From assembly GCA_934394435.1 (NCBI GenBank), contig CAKRRN010000037.1, positions 1 through 24,463 on the forward strand: a stretch of DNA of 24,463 bases, in the 5' to 3' direction. This DNA is from an uncultured Bacteroidaceae bacterium. Its GTDB lineage: Bacteria; Bacteroidota; Bacteroidia; Bacteroidales; Bacteroidaceae. The position numbers and the translations under genes are program-made. This document shows positions 1-6,224 of this stretch, in pieces (positions within the stretch are counted from its first letter, which is position 1; each line of letters begins with the position of its first letter). The notes beneath the pieces were generated by a model. That model did not search any database. It was not told the origin of the DNA and saw nothing but the letters and a program-made list of their open reading frames with translations.

Positions 1-37
1 GATGCGCAAGATGAAGGTCTTGGGCATCCGCCTTTGA
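1..37 (+). CDS. Possible C-terminal tail of an upstream gene (partial)
   Basis: The second frame reads MRKMKVLGIRL and then stops with TGA at 35-37. A plus-strand gene ending here would converge on the minus-strand lipoprotein gene, with the hairpin at 62-95 between them. That arrangement is sensible but is the only support. Eleven residues are too few to name a family. Frame 1 is also open, to a stop at 94-96, but it would run through the hairpin and so seems less likely. Confidence 0.25.
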   Translation, partial: MRKMKVLGIRL

Positions 38-61
38 TTTTTTTCAAGGAGACACATGAAT

Positions 62-95
62 TAGGGCTGGCACTTCTTATGAGGTGTCAGCCCTA
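62..95. terminator. Hairpin between convergent gene ends, likely terminator
   Basis: TAGGGCTGGCAC (62-73) pairs with GTGTCAGCCCTA (84-95), 12 bp with one G-T wobble and a 10-nt loop. It lies just past the stop of the minus-strand lipoprotein gene (102) and past a possible plus-strand stop (37). Neither side has an immediate T-run, so it is a weak intrinsic terminator or one that acts in both directions. Confidence 0.5.
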
Positions 96-101
96 GTAGG
101 A

Positions 102-1424
102 TTATTTCCTTGTGCACACGGGGCGCACGCATAGACCGTAAGTCTTCTTTAGTTCTACACGGCTCACGCGGTTCTGTTCCGACTCGTTTGCACCATACAA
201 GCGTAGTGCCCAAGCACGCGACTTATCGTTGGGGGCATAGTACTCGTTGGCTGTCCAGTAATAACCGATGTGGTAACCACTCTCGCCTATGTGATCTTCT
301 TTCGTCTCTCCGAAGGGAAGTAGGATACTGTTGGATTCACCGATGACGAGCATAGCACGGCGCATGCCATCGAGGCTCACAGGGATAAATTCACAGCGGT
401 TTGTTAGCTGGTTGATGTCCTGCTCGGTGGGCAGGTGCCATGAGTCGTTGACTTCGTCTTGTGCCACAGCCTCATCGTAGGTGTAGTAGGAGCCGATGTC
501 CCAGGGTGACGAGGCTCCCAGGTTACATGCTGCCCAGTTGGAAGCCAGTCCCAGGTCTACCATCCCTGATGTGGGAATCTCCTGAGATATGATTGAATAG
601 GTTGGTGAGAGGAACTTCTGCTCTCCATCGCATTCAACAGCAAGCTTGAAGCTCACCTTTGCCCCAGGTGGGAGATAGTTGAACTCAACCTGTAGGTCAT
701 CAAACTTGCCCCACTGTATCGTGGGATGGGTGATGCCTCCGGGTTCGGTCTCGTAATAGCGCAGGCTGAGCTGGAAGTCCTCCAGAGTAATGTCCGTGAG
801 TGTAACCTTCACCTCGCGGTACTTGCTGGTGAGAGCTGCGTATTCTCGGTTGGTATCTATTCTAGCAACTCCCTTCATGACGGACACGGCGCTACGGCTG
901 GATTGCCCAAGAAAGAACTCCTGCTTGGGCGTGGTGAACTCTATGATGTTGCCCCATTTCCAAGTACCCTTGTGGCTCAGTATGTAAGGGCGACAGTAGT
1001 AAGTTTCTTCACCGTAGAGTCCATCAAGCCGTATGGTCATGTACGAACTGACGGTTGTGTCCTTAGCCCCGATGGTCTCGTAGAGCCATCGGTCTGGCTC
1101 TTGTTCCAGATTCTCTCGGTTCACGCTGACAGCCACCCCCCAGTCTGCTACGCTTCCGTTCATTACATAGCCGTCAAGTGAGATATGTGCCAATACGGAA
1201 AATCCGTTGAGGACCTGGATATCGGTGTCGTTAAACTCAATTCGCGCGAATGCTTCCTCTTGAGGGTTTTCGGGTACATAAGGATCGTCTTCATTACCTC
1301 CAGGTGTCTCGGGTGTGTCTCCTCCTCCATCAGGCTCAGGTGTGTCTCCACCACCGCAAGAGACCAAATAGAGTCCTGTGGCAAGCAGGAGCAGGATGGA
1401 TGCCAGTCTTGATTTGATTGTCAT
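102..1424 (-). CDS. Surface-type lipoprotein with FISUMP-like C-terminal domain
   Basis: This 440-aa protein starts with a lipoprotein signal: a basic N-terminus, a hydrophobic stretch and the lipobox LVSC, with C23 as the lipidated residue. A low-complexity acidic linker with two GGGDTPE units follows, typical of Bacteroidetes lipoproteins anchored on the outer membrane. The middle (about residues 55-285) looks like beta-rich, fibronectin-like repeats (for example TTVSSYMTIRLDGLYGEETYYCRPY). The C-terminal part (about 290-440) opens with MVDLGLASNWAACNLGASSP and contains SWHLPTEQDINQL, YYWTANEY and YGLCVRPV. These are hallmarks of the FISUMP/DUF1566-like domain common in Bacteroides and Prevotella surface proteins. 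No enzyme motif was seen and the function is unknown; adhesion or glycan contact is only a guess. It lies 45 bp downstream of the sstT-like gene on the same strand, so the two may share a transcript. Confidence 0.85.
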   Translation of the reverse strand: MTIKSRLASILLLLATGLYLVSCGGGDTPEPDGGGDTPETPGGNEDDPYVPENPQEEAFARIEFNDTDIQVLNGFSVLAHISLDGYVMNGSVADWGVAVSVNRENLEQEPDRWLYETIGAKDTTVSSYMTIRLDGLYGEETYYCRPYILSHKGTWKWGNIIEFTTPKQEFFLGQSSRSAVSVMKGVARIDTNREYAALTSKYREVKVTLTDITLEDFQLSLRYYETEPGGITHPTIQWGKFDDLQVEFNYLPPGAKVSFKLAVECDGEQKFLSPTYSIISQEIPTSGMVDLGLASNWAACNLGASSPWDIGSYYTYDEAVAQDEVNDSWHLPTEQDINQLTNRCEFIPVSLDGMRRAMLVIGESNSILLPFGETKEDHIGESGYHIGYYWTANEYYAPNDKSRAWALRLYGANESEQNRVSRVELKKTYGLCVRPVCTRK

Positions 1425-1469
1425 AGGGTTAGATGTTTATAAATAAAATGTATAATGGTGTATTATTTT

Positions 1470-2693
1470 TTATTCTTTTCTGCGTTCGTAGAGATCGGCT
1501 GTGGCGGTGAAGAGCACGTCGCTGCTGGAGTTGAGGGCTGTCTCCATGGAGTCTTGTATGACGCCGATGATGAAGCCTACAGCTACCATTTGCATGGCCA
1601 CATCGTTGCTGACGCCAAAGGGCGCGCACGCCATGGGGATGAGCAACAGTGATCCGCCAGCCACGCCAGATGCTCCACAGGCACTCAGAGTGGCAAGCAC
1701 ACTCAGCACAAGGGCACTCGACAGTGACACATCTACGCCAGCCGAATGGCAAGCTGCCAGGCTCATCACGGTGATGGTGATGGCTGCACCGTCCATGTTG
1801 ACGGTACTGCCCAGCGGTATGCTTACGGAGTAGAAGTCCTCGCAAAGTCCCATACGTTTGCACAAGGCCATATTAACGGGGATGTTGGCTGCTGATGAGC
1901 GTGTAAAGAACGCGCTCACGGCACTCCCCTTGACGCACTGCCACAGTAGGGGATATGGGTTGCGTCTGAGCATGCAGAAAACGATGAGTGGATTTACCAC
2001 TAACAGTACCGTGAGCATGCTGCCTGCCAACAGAAGCACCAACTGTCCGTAGGAGGTGAAGATATCTAGTCCGCTCTTGCTCACAGACGAGTAGACGAGT
2101 CCTAGAATGCCCAAGGGGGCCAGTTGGATAATCCACTTCACAATGAGCGAAATGGCATCAGACAATTGCTCCGCCATGCGGATAGCCTGCGTGGAGGCAG
2201 TTTTCTTTAGGGCCAGTCCCATAACGATACTCCAGAAGAGGACGCTCAGATAAGAGGCGGAGCTTACCGCAGCCACAGGGTTGCTAACGAGCATGAGTAG
2301 CAGATTGCCTGTAACCTCGGCCATACTACCAGGCGCAGTACTCCTCGCGTTGTTCAAGCCAGACAATTCTATCTGCACGGGAAACAGCCAAGAGACTGTC
2401 ACCGCCACTACGGCGGCAATAAGTGTACTCATTATATATAATAGTATCACTGTGCCAAATCGCTTGCCTAGTCCATCGCCTGCCTTGGCGACAGATACAG
2501 TTACCAGTATGGCCACCAGAACGGGGGCGACAGCCTTGAGCGCACCTACGAACAGGGCGCCCAATGTGGATATGCCTTCAAGATCAGGGCACACGAGTGC
2601 GAGTGCCGTGCCGATGGCAATGCCGATGGCGATGCGTGCAATGAGTGGTGTGGAGGAGTATGCATGTTGTAGCGAGTATAGTATCTTACTCAT
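1470..2693 (-). CDS. sstT: Na+/serine-threonine symporter (SstT-like)
   Basis: A dicarboxylate/amino acid:cation symporter family membrane protein that imports serine and threonine with sodium at the inner membrane. The start chosen is ATG at 2691-2693 (MSKILYSLQHAY), giving 407 aa, close to the usual SstT length. An in-frame ATG at 2772-2774 would add 27 residues rich in Cys and His that look unlike this family and overlap the possible promoter. Diagnostic stretches are GTALALVCPDLEGISTLGALFVGALKAVAP near the N-terminus (cited as GALFVGALKAVAP), the substrate/Na+ region STVNMDGAAI (the family SxxNMxG motif), and the C-terminal SACGASGVAGGSLLLIP and DSMETALNSSSDVLFTA, which match E. coli SstT closely from memory. 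About eight or nine hydrophobic segments are visible. The gene upstream of it (vsr) is 254 bp away, so it probably has its own promoter. Confidence 0.9.
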   Translation of the reverse strand: MSKILYSLQHAYSSTPLIARIAIGIAIGTALALVCPDLEGISTLGALFVGALKAVAPVLVAILVTVSVAKAGDGLGKRFGTVILLYIMSTLIAAVVAVTVSWLFPVQIELSGLNNARSTAPGSMAEVTGNLLLMLVSNPVAAVSSASYLSVLFWSIVMGLALKKTASTQAIRMAEQLSDAISLIVKWIIQLAPLGILGLVYSSVSKSGLDIFTSYGQLVLLLAGSMLTVLLVVNPLIVFCMLRRNPYPLLWQCVKGSAVSAFFTRSSAANIPVNMALCKRMGLCEDFYSVSIPLGSTVNMDGAAITITVMSLAACHSAGVDVSLSSALVLSVLATLSACGASGVAGGSLLLIPMACAPFGVSNDVAMQMVAVGFIIGVIQDSMETALNSSSDVLFTATADLYERRKE

Positions 2694-2771
2694 AATATAT
2701 ATATAATAGGTATGTGGTTCGTGGCAATGAGCGCCACAGGGGGGATAGCCCAAGTGGCTGAACATTATCTG

Positions 2772-2779
2772 CAAAGATA
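2772..2779 (-). promoter_or_regulatory. Possible -7 box for the sstT-like gene
   Basis: On the minus strand the bases read TATCTTTG, matching the Bacteroidetes -7 consensus TAnnTTTG, about 80 nt ahead of the chosen start. No TTG is seen at the expected distance upstream. The box lies inside a small hairpin (ATTATCT/AGATAAT, 2764-2780). Confidence 0.3.
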
Positions 2780-2947
2780 ATCAGTTTTGTATAATTAGGG
2801 GCTAAGATTTGGTAGGAATGGAGAAAAATTAGAGCGGAACGCTTCGTCTGTGACACTTCCATGAGACTGGGATATAATGGCGAAATGAGAACAGAACATC
2901 CGCTTATAGATTATGTCATTTATTTATGAGCAGCTACTTAATAAAAC

Positions 2948-3457
2948 TCAGGAAGTGGCTTGTTCTTTCCCGTCAGGCTCTGCGGCTATGGCGGGTAGCT
3001 CATCGGGAAGTGTGTAGTGGTGGGGCTGGCGGTCTTGCAGGTATATGCGGTTGAGCGTGTAGGCCAGCGACTCCAGGGTCTGTTGTCTGACGGCCGGCTT
3101 CAGTTGGCATTCCCACACTGTGATGCAGTGCCATCCCATTTCTGCCAGGCGCACTTGCTCTTCACGGTCGCGCTTCTTGTTGCGTGCTATCTTGGATTGC
3201 CAAAAGTCCGTGCGCGTCTTGGGCAGACGAAACAGGTTGCAGCCCTCATGCCCATGCCAGAAACATCCGTTTACGAAGATAACCGTGCGGAACTTCCTCA
3301 GCACAATGTCTGGATGTCCAGGTAAGCGCGGATGGTTGAGCCTGTATCGGAATCCCATACCGAAGAGGAACTTGCGTACCAGTATCTCAGGCTTGGTGTC
3401 CTTGCTCCGTATGGCGGCCATGCAACGGTGTCTCTGCTCGCTGGTCATCCTGTCCAT
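2948..3457 (-). CDS. vsr: Very short patch repair-type DNA mismatch endonuclease (Vsr)
   Basis: A 169-aa Vsr-family endonuclease. Characterised members nick DNA next to T:G mismatches that arise when 5-methylcytosine deaminates. Visible signatures are MTSEQRHRCMAAIRSKDTKPE at the N-terminus (the MSxxQRxxxMxxIxxxDTxPE form), catalytic Asp in LPGHPDIV (D50), and the His/Cys core FVNGCFWHGHEGC (H68, H70). FRLPKTRTDFWQSKI and GWHCITVWECQL follow. The residue equivalent to E. coli His64 reads as Asn (N63); this variant looks normal for Bacteroidetes homologues as I remember them. The last ~25 residues are a low-similarity tail. The PH-domain gene lies 30 bp upstream on the same strand, so the two are probably co-transcribed. 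No cytosine methyltransferase, the usual partner, is in the window. Confidence 0.92.
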   Translation of the reverse strand: MDRMTSEQRHRCMAAIRSKDTKPEILVRKFLFGMGFRYRLNHPRLPGHPDIVLRKFRTVIFVNGCFWHGHEGCNLFRLPKTRTDFWQSKIARNKKRDREEQVRLAEMGWHCITVWECQLKPAVRQQTLESLAYTLNRIYLQDRQPHHYTLPDELPAIAAEPDGKEQATS

Positions 3458-3487
3458 GGGTGTTCCCTTTATGTAGGTGATGCGAAG

Positions 3488-4039
3488 TCAGTCCTCCGCA
3501 CCGCTTGTTCGCTCCTCGCTCATGGTGCTGCTGAGTGAGGCGCTGTCGTCCTGTCTCCCTTTCCCGACAGCCTTTGCTATGGTTTTCTTCACATCCATGG
3601 GATGAGCGATGTAGGTCAGGTGGTGGACAGTGCCTCCACTGCCTACCAGCTCGATGCCGCCTGTTCCCTGGATGCGCTGGAGAAGCGTCTGTGAGAATTT
3701 TATGGTCTCTATCTTGTAAAGAGGAATTTCCTTAATCTTAATATCAAGGATGCCGTCCTTCTGCACAAAGCGCGAGTCCGTAACCGCGAACTCAGTGCGT
3801 GAGCGCAGTATGTAGCCCCACAGGGCAAGTAACAGGGCAGTGGCAAGGGACAGCCATGTTGTCCATCCGAGTGCTGTCGAATATTCGGGATAGAAATATA
3901 TTGCGCCTCTCGCGCCAACAAACAACAAGCCGAGGCTGCAACTGGAGATTATATGGCAAGCGGTAAAAGTCCAGTGGTAGTGTCCGCGCAGGACGATAGA
4001 CTCGCCTTCCTCAAGTTTTTTTGTGATGTAGTTGCTCAT
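3488..4039 (-). CDS. PH-domain (YdbS/DUF304-like) membrane protein
   Basis: A 183-aa membrane protein with two predicted transmembrane segments (about residues 25-48 and 55-76), followed by a bacterial PH domain of the bPH2/YdbS type. The core reads SRTEFAVTDSRFVQKDGILDIKIKEIPLYKIE in sense (anchor words: FAVTDSRFV, IPLYKIETIKFSQT). It continues QRIQGTGGIELVGSGGT, then a short helix (DVKKTIAKAV) and a low-complexity acidic tail. The role of this family is not settled; several members are tied to envelope stress or to membrane assembly. The gene heads a likely two-gene operon with vsr. A strong Shine-Dalgarno site (AAGGAGG, 4047-4053 on the minus strand, 7 nt before ATG) fixes the start and is unusual for this phylum. 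Confidence 0.85.
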   Translation of the reverse strand: MSNYITKKLEEGESIVLRGHYHWTFTACHIISSCSLGLLFVGARGAIYFYPEYSTALGWTTWLSLATALLLALWGYILRSRTEFAVTDSRFVQKDGILDIKIKEIPLYKIETIKFSQTLLQRIQGTGGIELVGSGGTVHHLTYIAHPMDVKKTIAKAVGKGRQDDSASLSSTMSEERTSGAED

Positions 4040-4077
4040 GGTCGTTCCTCCTTATATATTATTAGTTTGCCACAGGG

Positions 4078-4085
4078 CAAAGGTA
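4078..4085 (-). promoter_or_regulatory. Possible -7 box for the PH-domain/vsr operon
   Basis: TACCTTTG on the minus strand fits TAnnTTTG and lies about 40 nt before the start codon. The nearest upstream TTG is 27 nt away, longer than the usual 19-21, so only the -7 element is supported. Confidence 0.4.
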
Positions 4086-4222
4086 CAATTTAAATCAGAA
4101 TAGATCTCACCGCAAGGATTGAATTTGTATCTGAAATTTGCATACAGAGAATAAAAAGTCATAAGTAGGGCTCAAAATCAAACACCATTATATTTCGCCC
4201 AGACTTCGAGATTTATTTTCAT

Positions 4223-4406
4223 GTTGAGTGTCCCCAGTGTCACGTTCCTGGTTCCAAGTTTAAAGGTTATTGATGAGATGGCAGAGGCATTCAAGCGTTA
4301 TGCCTTGGAGGAGGTCGAGCACGCTGCCAAGTTCACCGAGCTCCTGGGCGAGGTTATGTGGGACGCCAAGACCAATGTGGAGAAGCGTATGCTGGCAGAG
4401 GAGAGT
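4223..4406 (+). pseudogene. Broken rubrerythrin (rubredoxin end fused to ferritin-like fragment)
   Basis: Two frames together read like a decayed rubrerythrin. From 4223 one frame gives VECPQCHVPGSKFK, which resembles the second CPxC knuckle of a rubredoxin domain. After a one-base frame change near 4264 the next frame gives IDEMAEAFKRYALEEVEHAA and then KFTELLGEVMWDAKTNVEKR. This is the iron-binding helix (ExxH as EEVEHAAKF) and the following helix of a reverse-type rubrerythrin. The first ferritin helix and everything after MLAEES are missing. A 108-aa open frame covers the second part, but its ends (MLSVPSVTFLVPSL and the tail after residue 62) look random. Rubrerythrins reduce peroxide in anaerobes; this copy cannot be functional. 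Confidence 0.6.
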
Positions 4407-4470
4407 ACCTGTGCTGGAAAGACGGAAAATACGATTTTTGTTTGCTTTCAAATAAAAATTGGGAAATGTG

Positions 4471-4500
4471 TTGCATTATCACAAGAAAAACGTAACTTTG
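4471..4500 (+). promoter_or_regulatory. Bacteroidetes-type promoter ahead of a structured region
   Basis: TTG at 4471-4473, a 19-nt spacer, then TAACTTTG at 4493-4500, an exact fit to the TTG-N19-TAnnTTTG pattern. Transcription would begin near 4507. No credible protein gene follows, but the large hairpin at 4571-4686 lies about 65 nt downstream. Confidence 0.5.
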
Positions 4501-4570
4501 GTGTGGATTCGGTAAGAGAGCCGTCTCCAGGCATATTGAAGAAGTAAGAGGCGTTATGCTTATCTTGTGA

Positions 4571-4712
4571 GTCGAGAACCTAGGAAATTCAAGACCAATG
4601 CACAAGGATGGCATAGTGGTTCTCACGCTAAGGCGTGGGCTGCTATCACCATATTCGTGCATTTGGGTTTTCCTAGGACCTTCGACTTAGAATGTGGCAT
4701 AGGCAGTGCCAC
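4571..4712 (+). ncRNA. Candidate structured RNA or palindromic element end
   Basis: Nested complementary segments fold 4571-4686 into one long imperfect hairpin: GTCGA (4571-4575)/TCGAC (4682-4686), CCTAGGAAA (4579-4587)/TTTCCTAGG (4669-4677), AATGCAC (4597-4603)/GTGCATT (4657-4663), ATGG (4608-4611)/CCAT (4649-4652), ATAG (4613-4616)/CTAT (4643-4646), and CTCACGC (4622-4628)/GCGTGGG (4633-4639) closed by a TAAG loop. A second hairpin follows, GTGGCA (4694-4699)/TGCCAC (4707-4712). GAGAACC (4574-4580) can instead pair with GGTTCTC (4618-4624), giving a possible alternative fold. I do not recognise it as 6S, SRP, RNase P or tmRNA. The direction is assumed from the promoter at 4471-4500. It could equally be a REP/RAYT-like palindrome of a mobile element. 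Confidence 0.4.
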
Positions 4713-4713
4713 G

Positions 4714-4753
4714 GTTCAGTAGAAATTTAGTGGGATAAATTATTTTAGAACCT
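4714..4753 (-). repeat. IS-end-like repeat (GGTTCAGTAGAAATTT...)
   Basis: GGTTCAGTAGAAATTTAGTG begins at 4714, and the 40-nt segment closes with GAACC at 4749-4753. The same leading sequence occurs inverted at 15951-15990 (on that strand GGGTCAGTAGAAATTTGGGG). Its place directly after the stop of the short minus-strand relic (4740-4742) fits the terminal repeat of an insertion sequence. Confidence 0.45.
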
Positions 4754-4865
4754 CAAAGGATCTTGATTCGTATCCTATGAACTCAGCTATGTTTCTTAGG
4801 GTTGTGTATACAAGGTTGAGGATATGGTTGAAGACATGACGACCGGCCTTATTAGTCTTGTTTTT
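4740..4865 (-). pseudogene. Short coding relic, possibly a transposase C-terminus
   Basis: On the minus strand an open stretch of 41 codons with no Met start reads TNKAGRHVFNHILNLVYTT, then LRNIAEFIGYESRSFEVLK, and ends at a TAA at 4740-4742. Codon choice looks coding-like, and the stop abuts an IS-end-like repeat. I infer the tail of a decayed transposase or of another mobile gene; the family is not recognised. Confidence 0.3.
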
Positions 4866-4898
4866 TTACAATACAAAAGGAGTAGACTTCATCGGGCG

Positions 4899-4914
4899 AC
4901 GAAGACGTCTTCGT
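4899..4914. repeat. 16-bp perfect palindrome
   Basis: ACGAAGACGTCTTCGT is its own reverse complement with no spacer. It lies just left of the 18-bp inverted repeat at 4916-4963 and could be a binding site or part of the same mobile debris. Confidence 0.6.
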
Positions 4915-4915
4915 A

Positions 4916-4963
4916 GGCAAAGTAAGTAGACTTTGTTGGCTTATGAAGTCTACTTACTTTGCC
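4916..4963. repeat. 18-bp perfect inverted repeat
   Basis: GGCAAAGTAAGTAGACTT (4916-4933) is the exact reverse complement of 4946-4963, with a 12-nt loop. There is no T-run after either arm and no gene directly next to it, so a terminator role is not obvious. Part of the arm (AGTAGACTT) also occurs at 4881-4889. Confidence 0.65.
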
Positions 4964-4970
4964 CTCGACT

Positions 4971-5085
4971 CAAACAGTAAGCTCCACACGAAAACGGCTC
5001 AGTTAATATTCCCAGTTAGAGAAAAATATTTTCCTAGTTAGGAAAATAAAAAAGGACCATTGTAATTGTCTGCTATTACTGTTTG
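4971..5085 (-). mobile_element. MITE-like element, 115 bp with perfect 10-bp ends
   Basis: CAAACAGTAA (4971-4980) and TTACTGTTTG (5076-5085) are perfect inverted ends. On the minus strand the core reads CTAACTAGGAAAATATTTTT and then CTCTAACTGGGAATATTAAC, a 22-nt direct repeat. A related core followed by GAGCCGTTT and preceded by AAACAGTAA lies on the plus strand at 15471-15610. No coding capacity and no clear target-site duplication were seen. Confidence 0.5.
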
Positions 5086-5113
5086 GGAAAGTTTGTCTTT
5101 CCCTGAAAAAGAG

Positions 5114-5607
5114 GGTTCACCCGACAAATCTGGAGGATAGCCAAATGCAGAGACGGTTCACCAAGAATTCAAAGCCTCCAAAGTATGTAAAGATACTTTG
5201 TCTTTTATCTTAACATACTTTGCCATTGAATACTATATTACTTTTCCATCCATCTTTAACCTCTGAAAGCTTCTCCTCCTTCACGATGGGAGTGTTCACT
5301 ATGCGTGGGGAGGAGCCGGGGTTCGCTGTCCTCTTTGTTTCTCTGTGGTGGCATCTGCTGCCATTTTATGTCTATGGGTGTTGTCTATTGGTTCTTGTGT
5401 GGATTGTAATCAGCTTTTTCCCAGTCTGCTGTGAAGTGCTCCACCGTCCAGCCTTGGGCTGGACGGTGGAGGAGTATGCTGCGTGAACTGACGGGCAGTA
5501 CAAGGATAGGGAAAAAAGGCAGTATTAAAGGCATCGGGCATTGATATTTTTTTTGACTCAACCTTTAGAACGGGATTAAATTTTCCCCGATGCTTATCGG
5601 GTGAGCC
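5114..5607. mobile_element. Segment bounded by inverted IS-end-like repeats (494 bp)
   Basis: The left end reads GGTTCACCCGACAAATCTGG (from 5114, plus strand) and the right end read inward on the minus strand is GGCTCACCCGATAAGCATCG (from 5607). Both belong to the 24-nt family also found at 15217, 15694 and 24357. The interior has no intact gene. On the minus strand it carries two coding-looking stretches in different frames: WTVEHFTADWEKADYNPHKN followed by a stop (near 5475-5400), then IVNTPIVKEEKLSEVKDGWK (near 5300-5230). No target-site duplication flanks the segment, so it may be an old, internally deleted element or two independent ends. Confidence 0.4.
5439..5471. repeat. 15-bp perfect GC-rich hairpin
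   Basis: CTCCACCGTCCAGCC (5439-5453) and GGCTGGACGGTGGAG (5457-5471) are perfect inverted arms around a 3-nt loop. No T-run follows on either strand, so it looks REP-like rather than a standard terminator. Confidence 0.6.
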
Positions 5608-5689
5608 TGGTAAATCCCGGAATAGAAGATTGGGATGGGCGAGGCGTAATGTGGGAATGCCACATGTACGCTTCGCTCCTTGTGGCTTA

Positions 5690-6157
5690 TTATATGGATG
5701 CGCCTGCGGTCAGTTCGCTGTAGGCGGGGATGTCGGGCAGGAAGTGGTAGGTGAGGTGGGCGTAGTCCATGCGCAGACAATAGTGTTGGAGGCCGTTACT
5801 TACGATGAGCCAGTCTACGTGTAGACGCATGTTGTAACGGCTTATCTGGTCAAAGACCTTCTGGGTGAGCGTCACACTAGGAGCTTTATATTCAATAATC
5901 ATAAGTGGCTGGGCATGCAGACCGAATACTACGGAGTCGCATCTTTTGTGCGTTCCATTCAGATTGATGGACATCTCGTTTGCGATTAGGCCAGCAGGGT
6001 AACCCTTATGAGTAATCAGAAAGTGTACAAAGTGCTGGCGTACCCACTCCTCGGGAGTAAGAGCCACATACTTGCGACGCAAGGGATCGAATACTGTAGT
6101 GCGGTTGTCTCGTGTGCTGAATCTGAGGTCTGCTTGTGGCAGGTTGAGTCTCTCCAT
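5690..6157 (-). CDS. HsdR N-terminal-like nuclease domain protein
   Basis: A 155-aa protein made only of the N-terminal domain of type I restriction enzyme R subunits (HSDR_N type), a PD-(D/E)xK nuclease fold. Probable active-site residues are D74 in RCDSVVFG and E89-x-K91 in MIIEYKAP, preceded by the family opening RKYVALTPEEWVRQHFVHFL. No helicase domain, methylase or specificity gene is nearby, so it is not a type I system. Stand-alone copies beside holA and AMP nucleosidase are common in Bacteroidales as I remember their gene order, which points to a chromosomal housekeeping or repair role, still unknown. It is divergent from amn, with 103 bp between the two starts. Confidence 0.82.
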   Translation of the reverse strand: MERLNLPQADLRFSTRDNRTTVFDPLRRKYVALTPEEWVRQHFVHFLITHKGYPAGLIANEMSINLNGTHKRCDSVVFGLHAQPLMIIEYKAPSVTLTQKVFDQISRYNMRLHVDWLIVSNGLQHYCLRMDYAHLTYHFLPDIPAYSELTAGASI

Positions 6158-6174
6158 TTTGGATATATTTGATA

Positions 6175-6182
6175 CAAAGGTA
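6175..6182 (-). promoter_or_regulatory. Possible -7 box for the HsdR-N-like gene
   Basis: TACCTTTG on the minus strand fits TAnnTTTG about 18 nt before the start codon. It sits inside a small symmetric sequence (GATACAAAGGTATC). No TTG lies at the usual distance upstream. Confidence 0.35.
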
Positions 6183-6224
6183 TCAAAAAACGCGTGAACG
6201 CTTCACCTTGACGGAAAGAAATGC

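Larger units (their letters stand above)
4407..5689. other. Non-coding island A: repeats and mobile-element debris
   Basis: About 1.28 kb without an intact gene. From left to right it holds a promoter-like pair, a 116-nt imperfect hairpin, an IS-end-like CAGTAGAAATTT repeat beside a short transposase-like relic, a 16-bp palindrome, an 18-bp inverted repeat, a 115-bp MITE-like element, and a ~494-bp segment bounded by inverted 24-nt repeats. Most of these families recur in the island at 15089-16076. The open frame at 5220-5486 has a TTG start and random-looking composition and was not accepted as a gene. Confidence 0.6.

Noticed and set aside
2738..2790. GGATAGCCCAAGTGGCTGAA resembles the 5' part of a tRNA-Ser or tRNA-Leu
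   Set aside because: No anticodon stem, T-loop or acceptor partner follows; the next bases form the small promoter hairpin instead.
4221..4547. 108-codon frame taken as one gene
   Set aside because: Only residues about 16-62 look like rubrerythrin; the rest is random and a second frame holds the rubredoxin part, so it is listed as a pseudogene.
5220..5486. 88-codon plus-strand open frame with a hydrophobic middle
   Set aside because: TTG start, low-complexity composition, ends beside the 15-bp hairpin, and lies inside repeat-bounded debris; no family resemblance.
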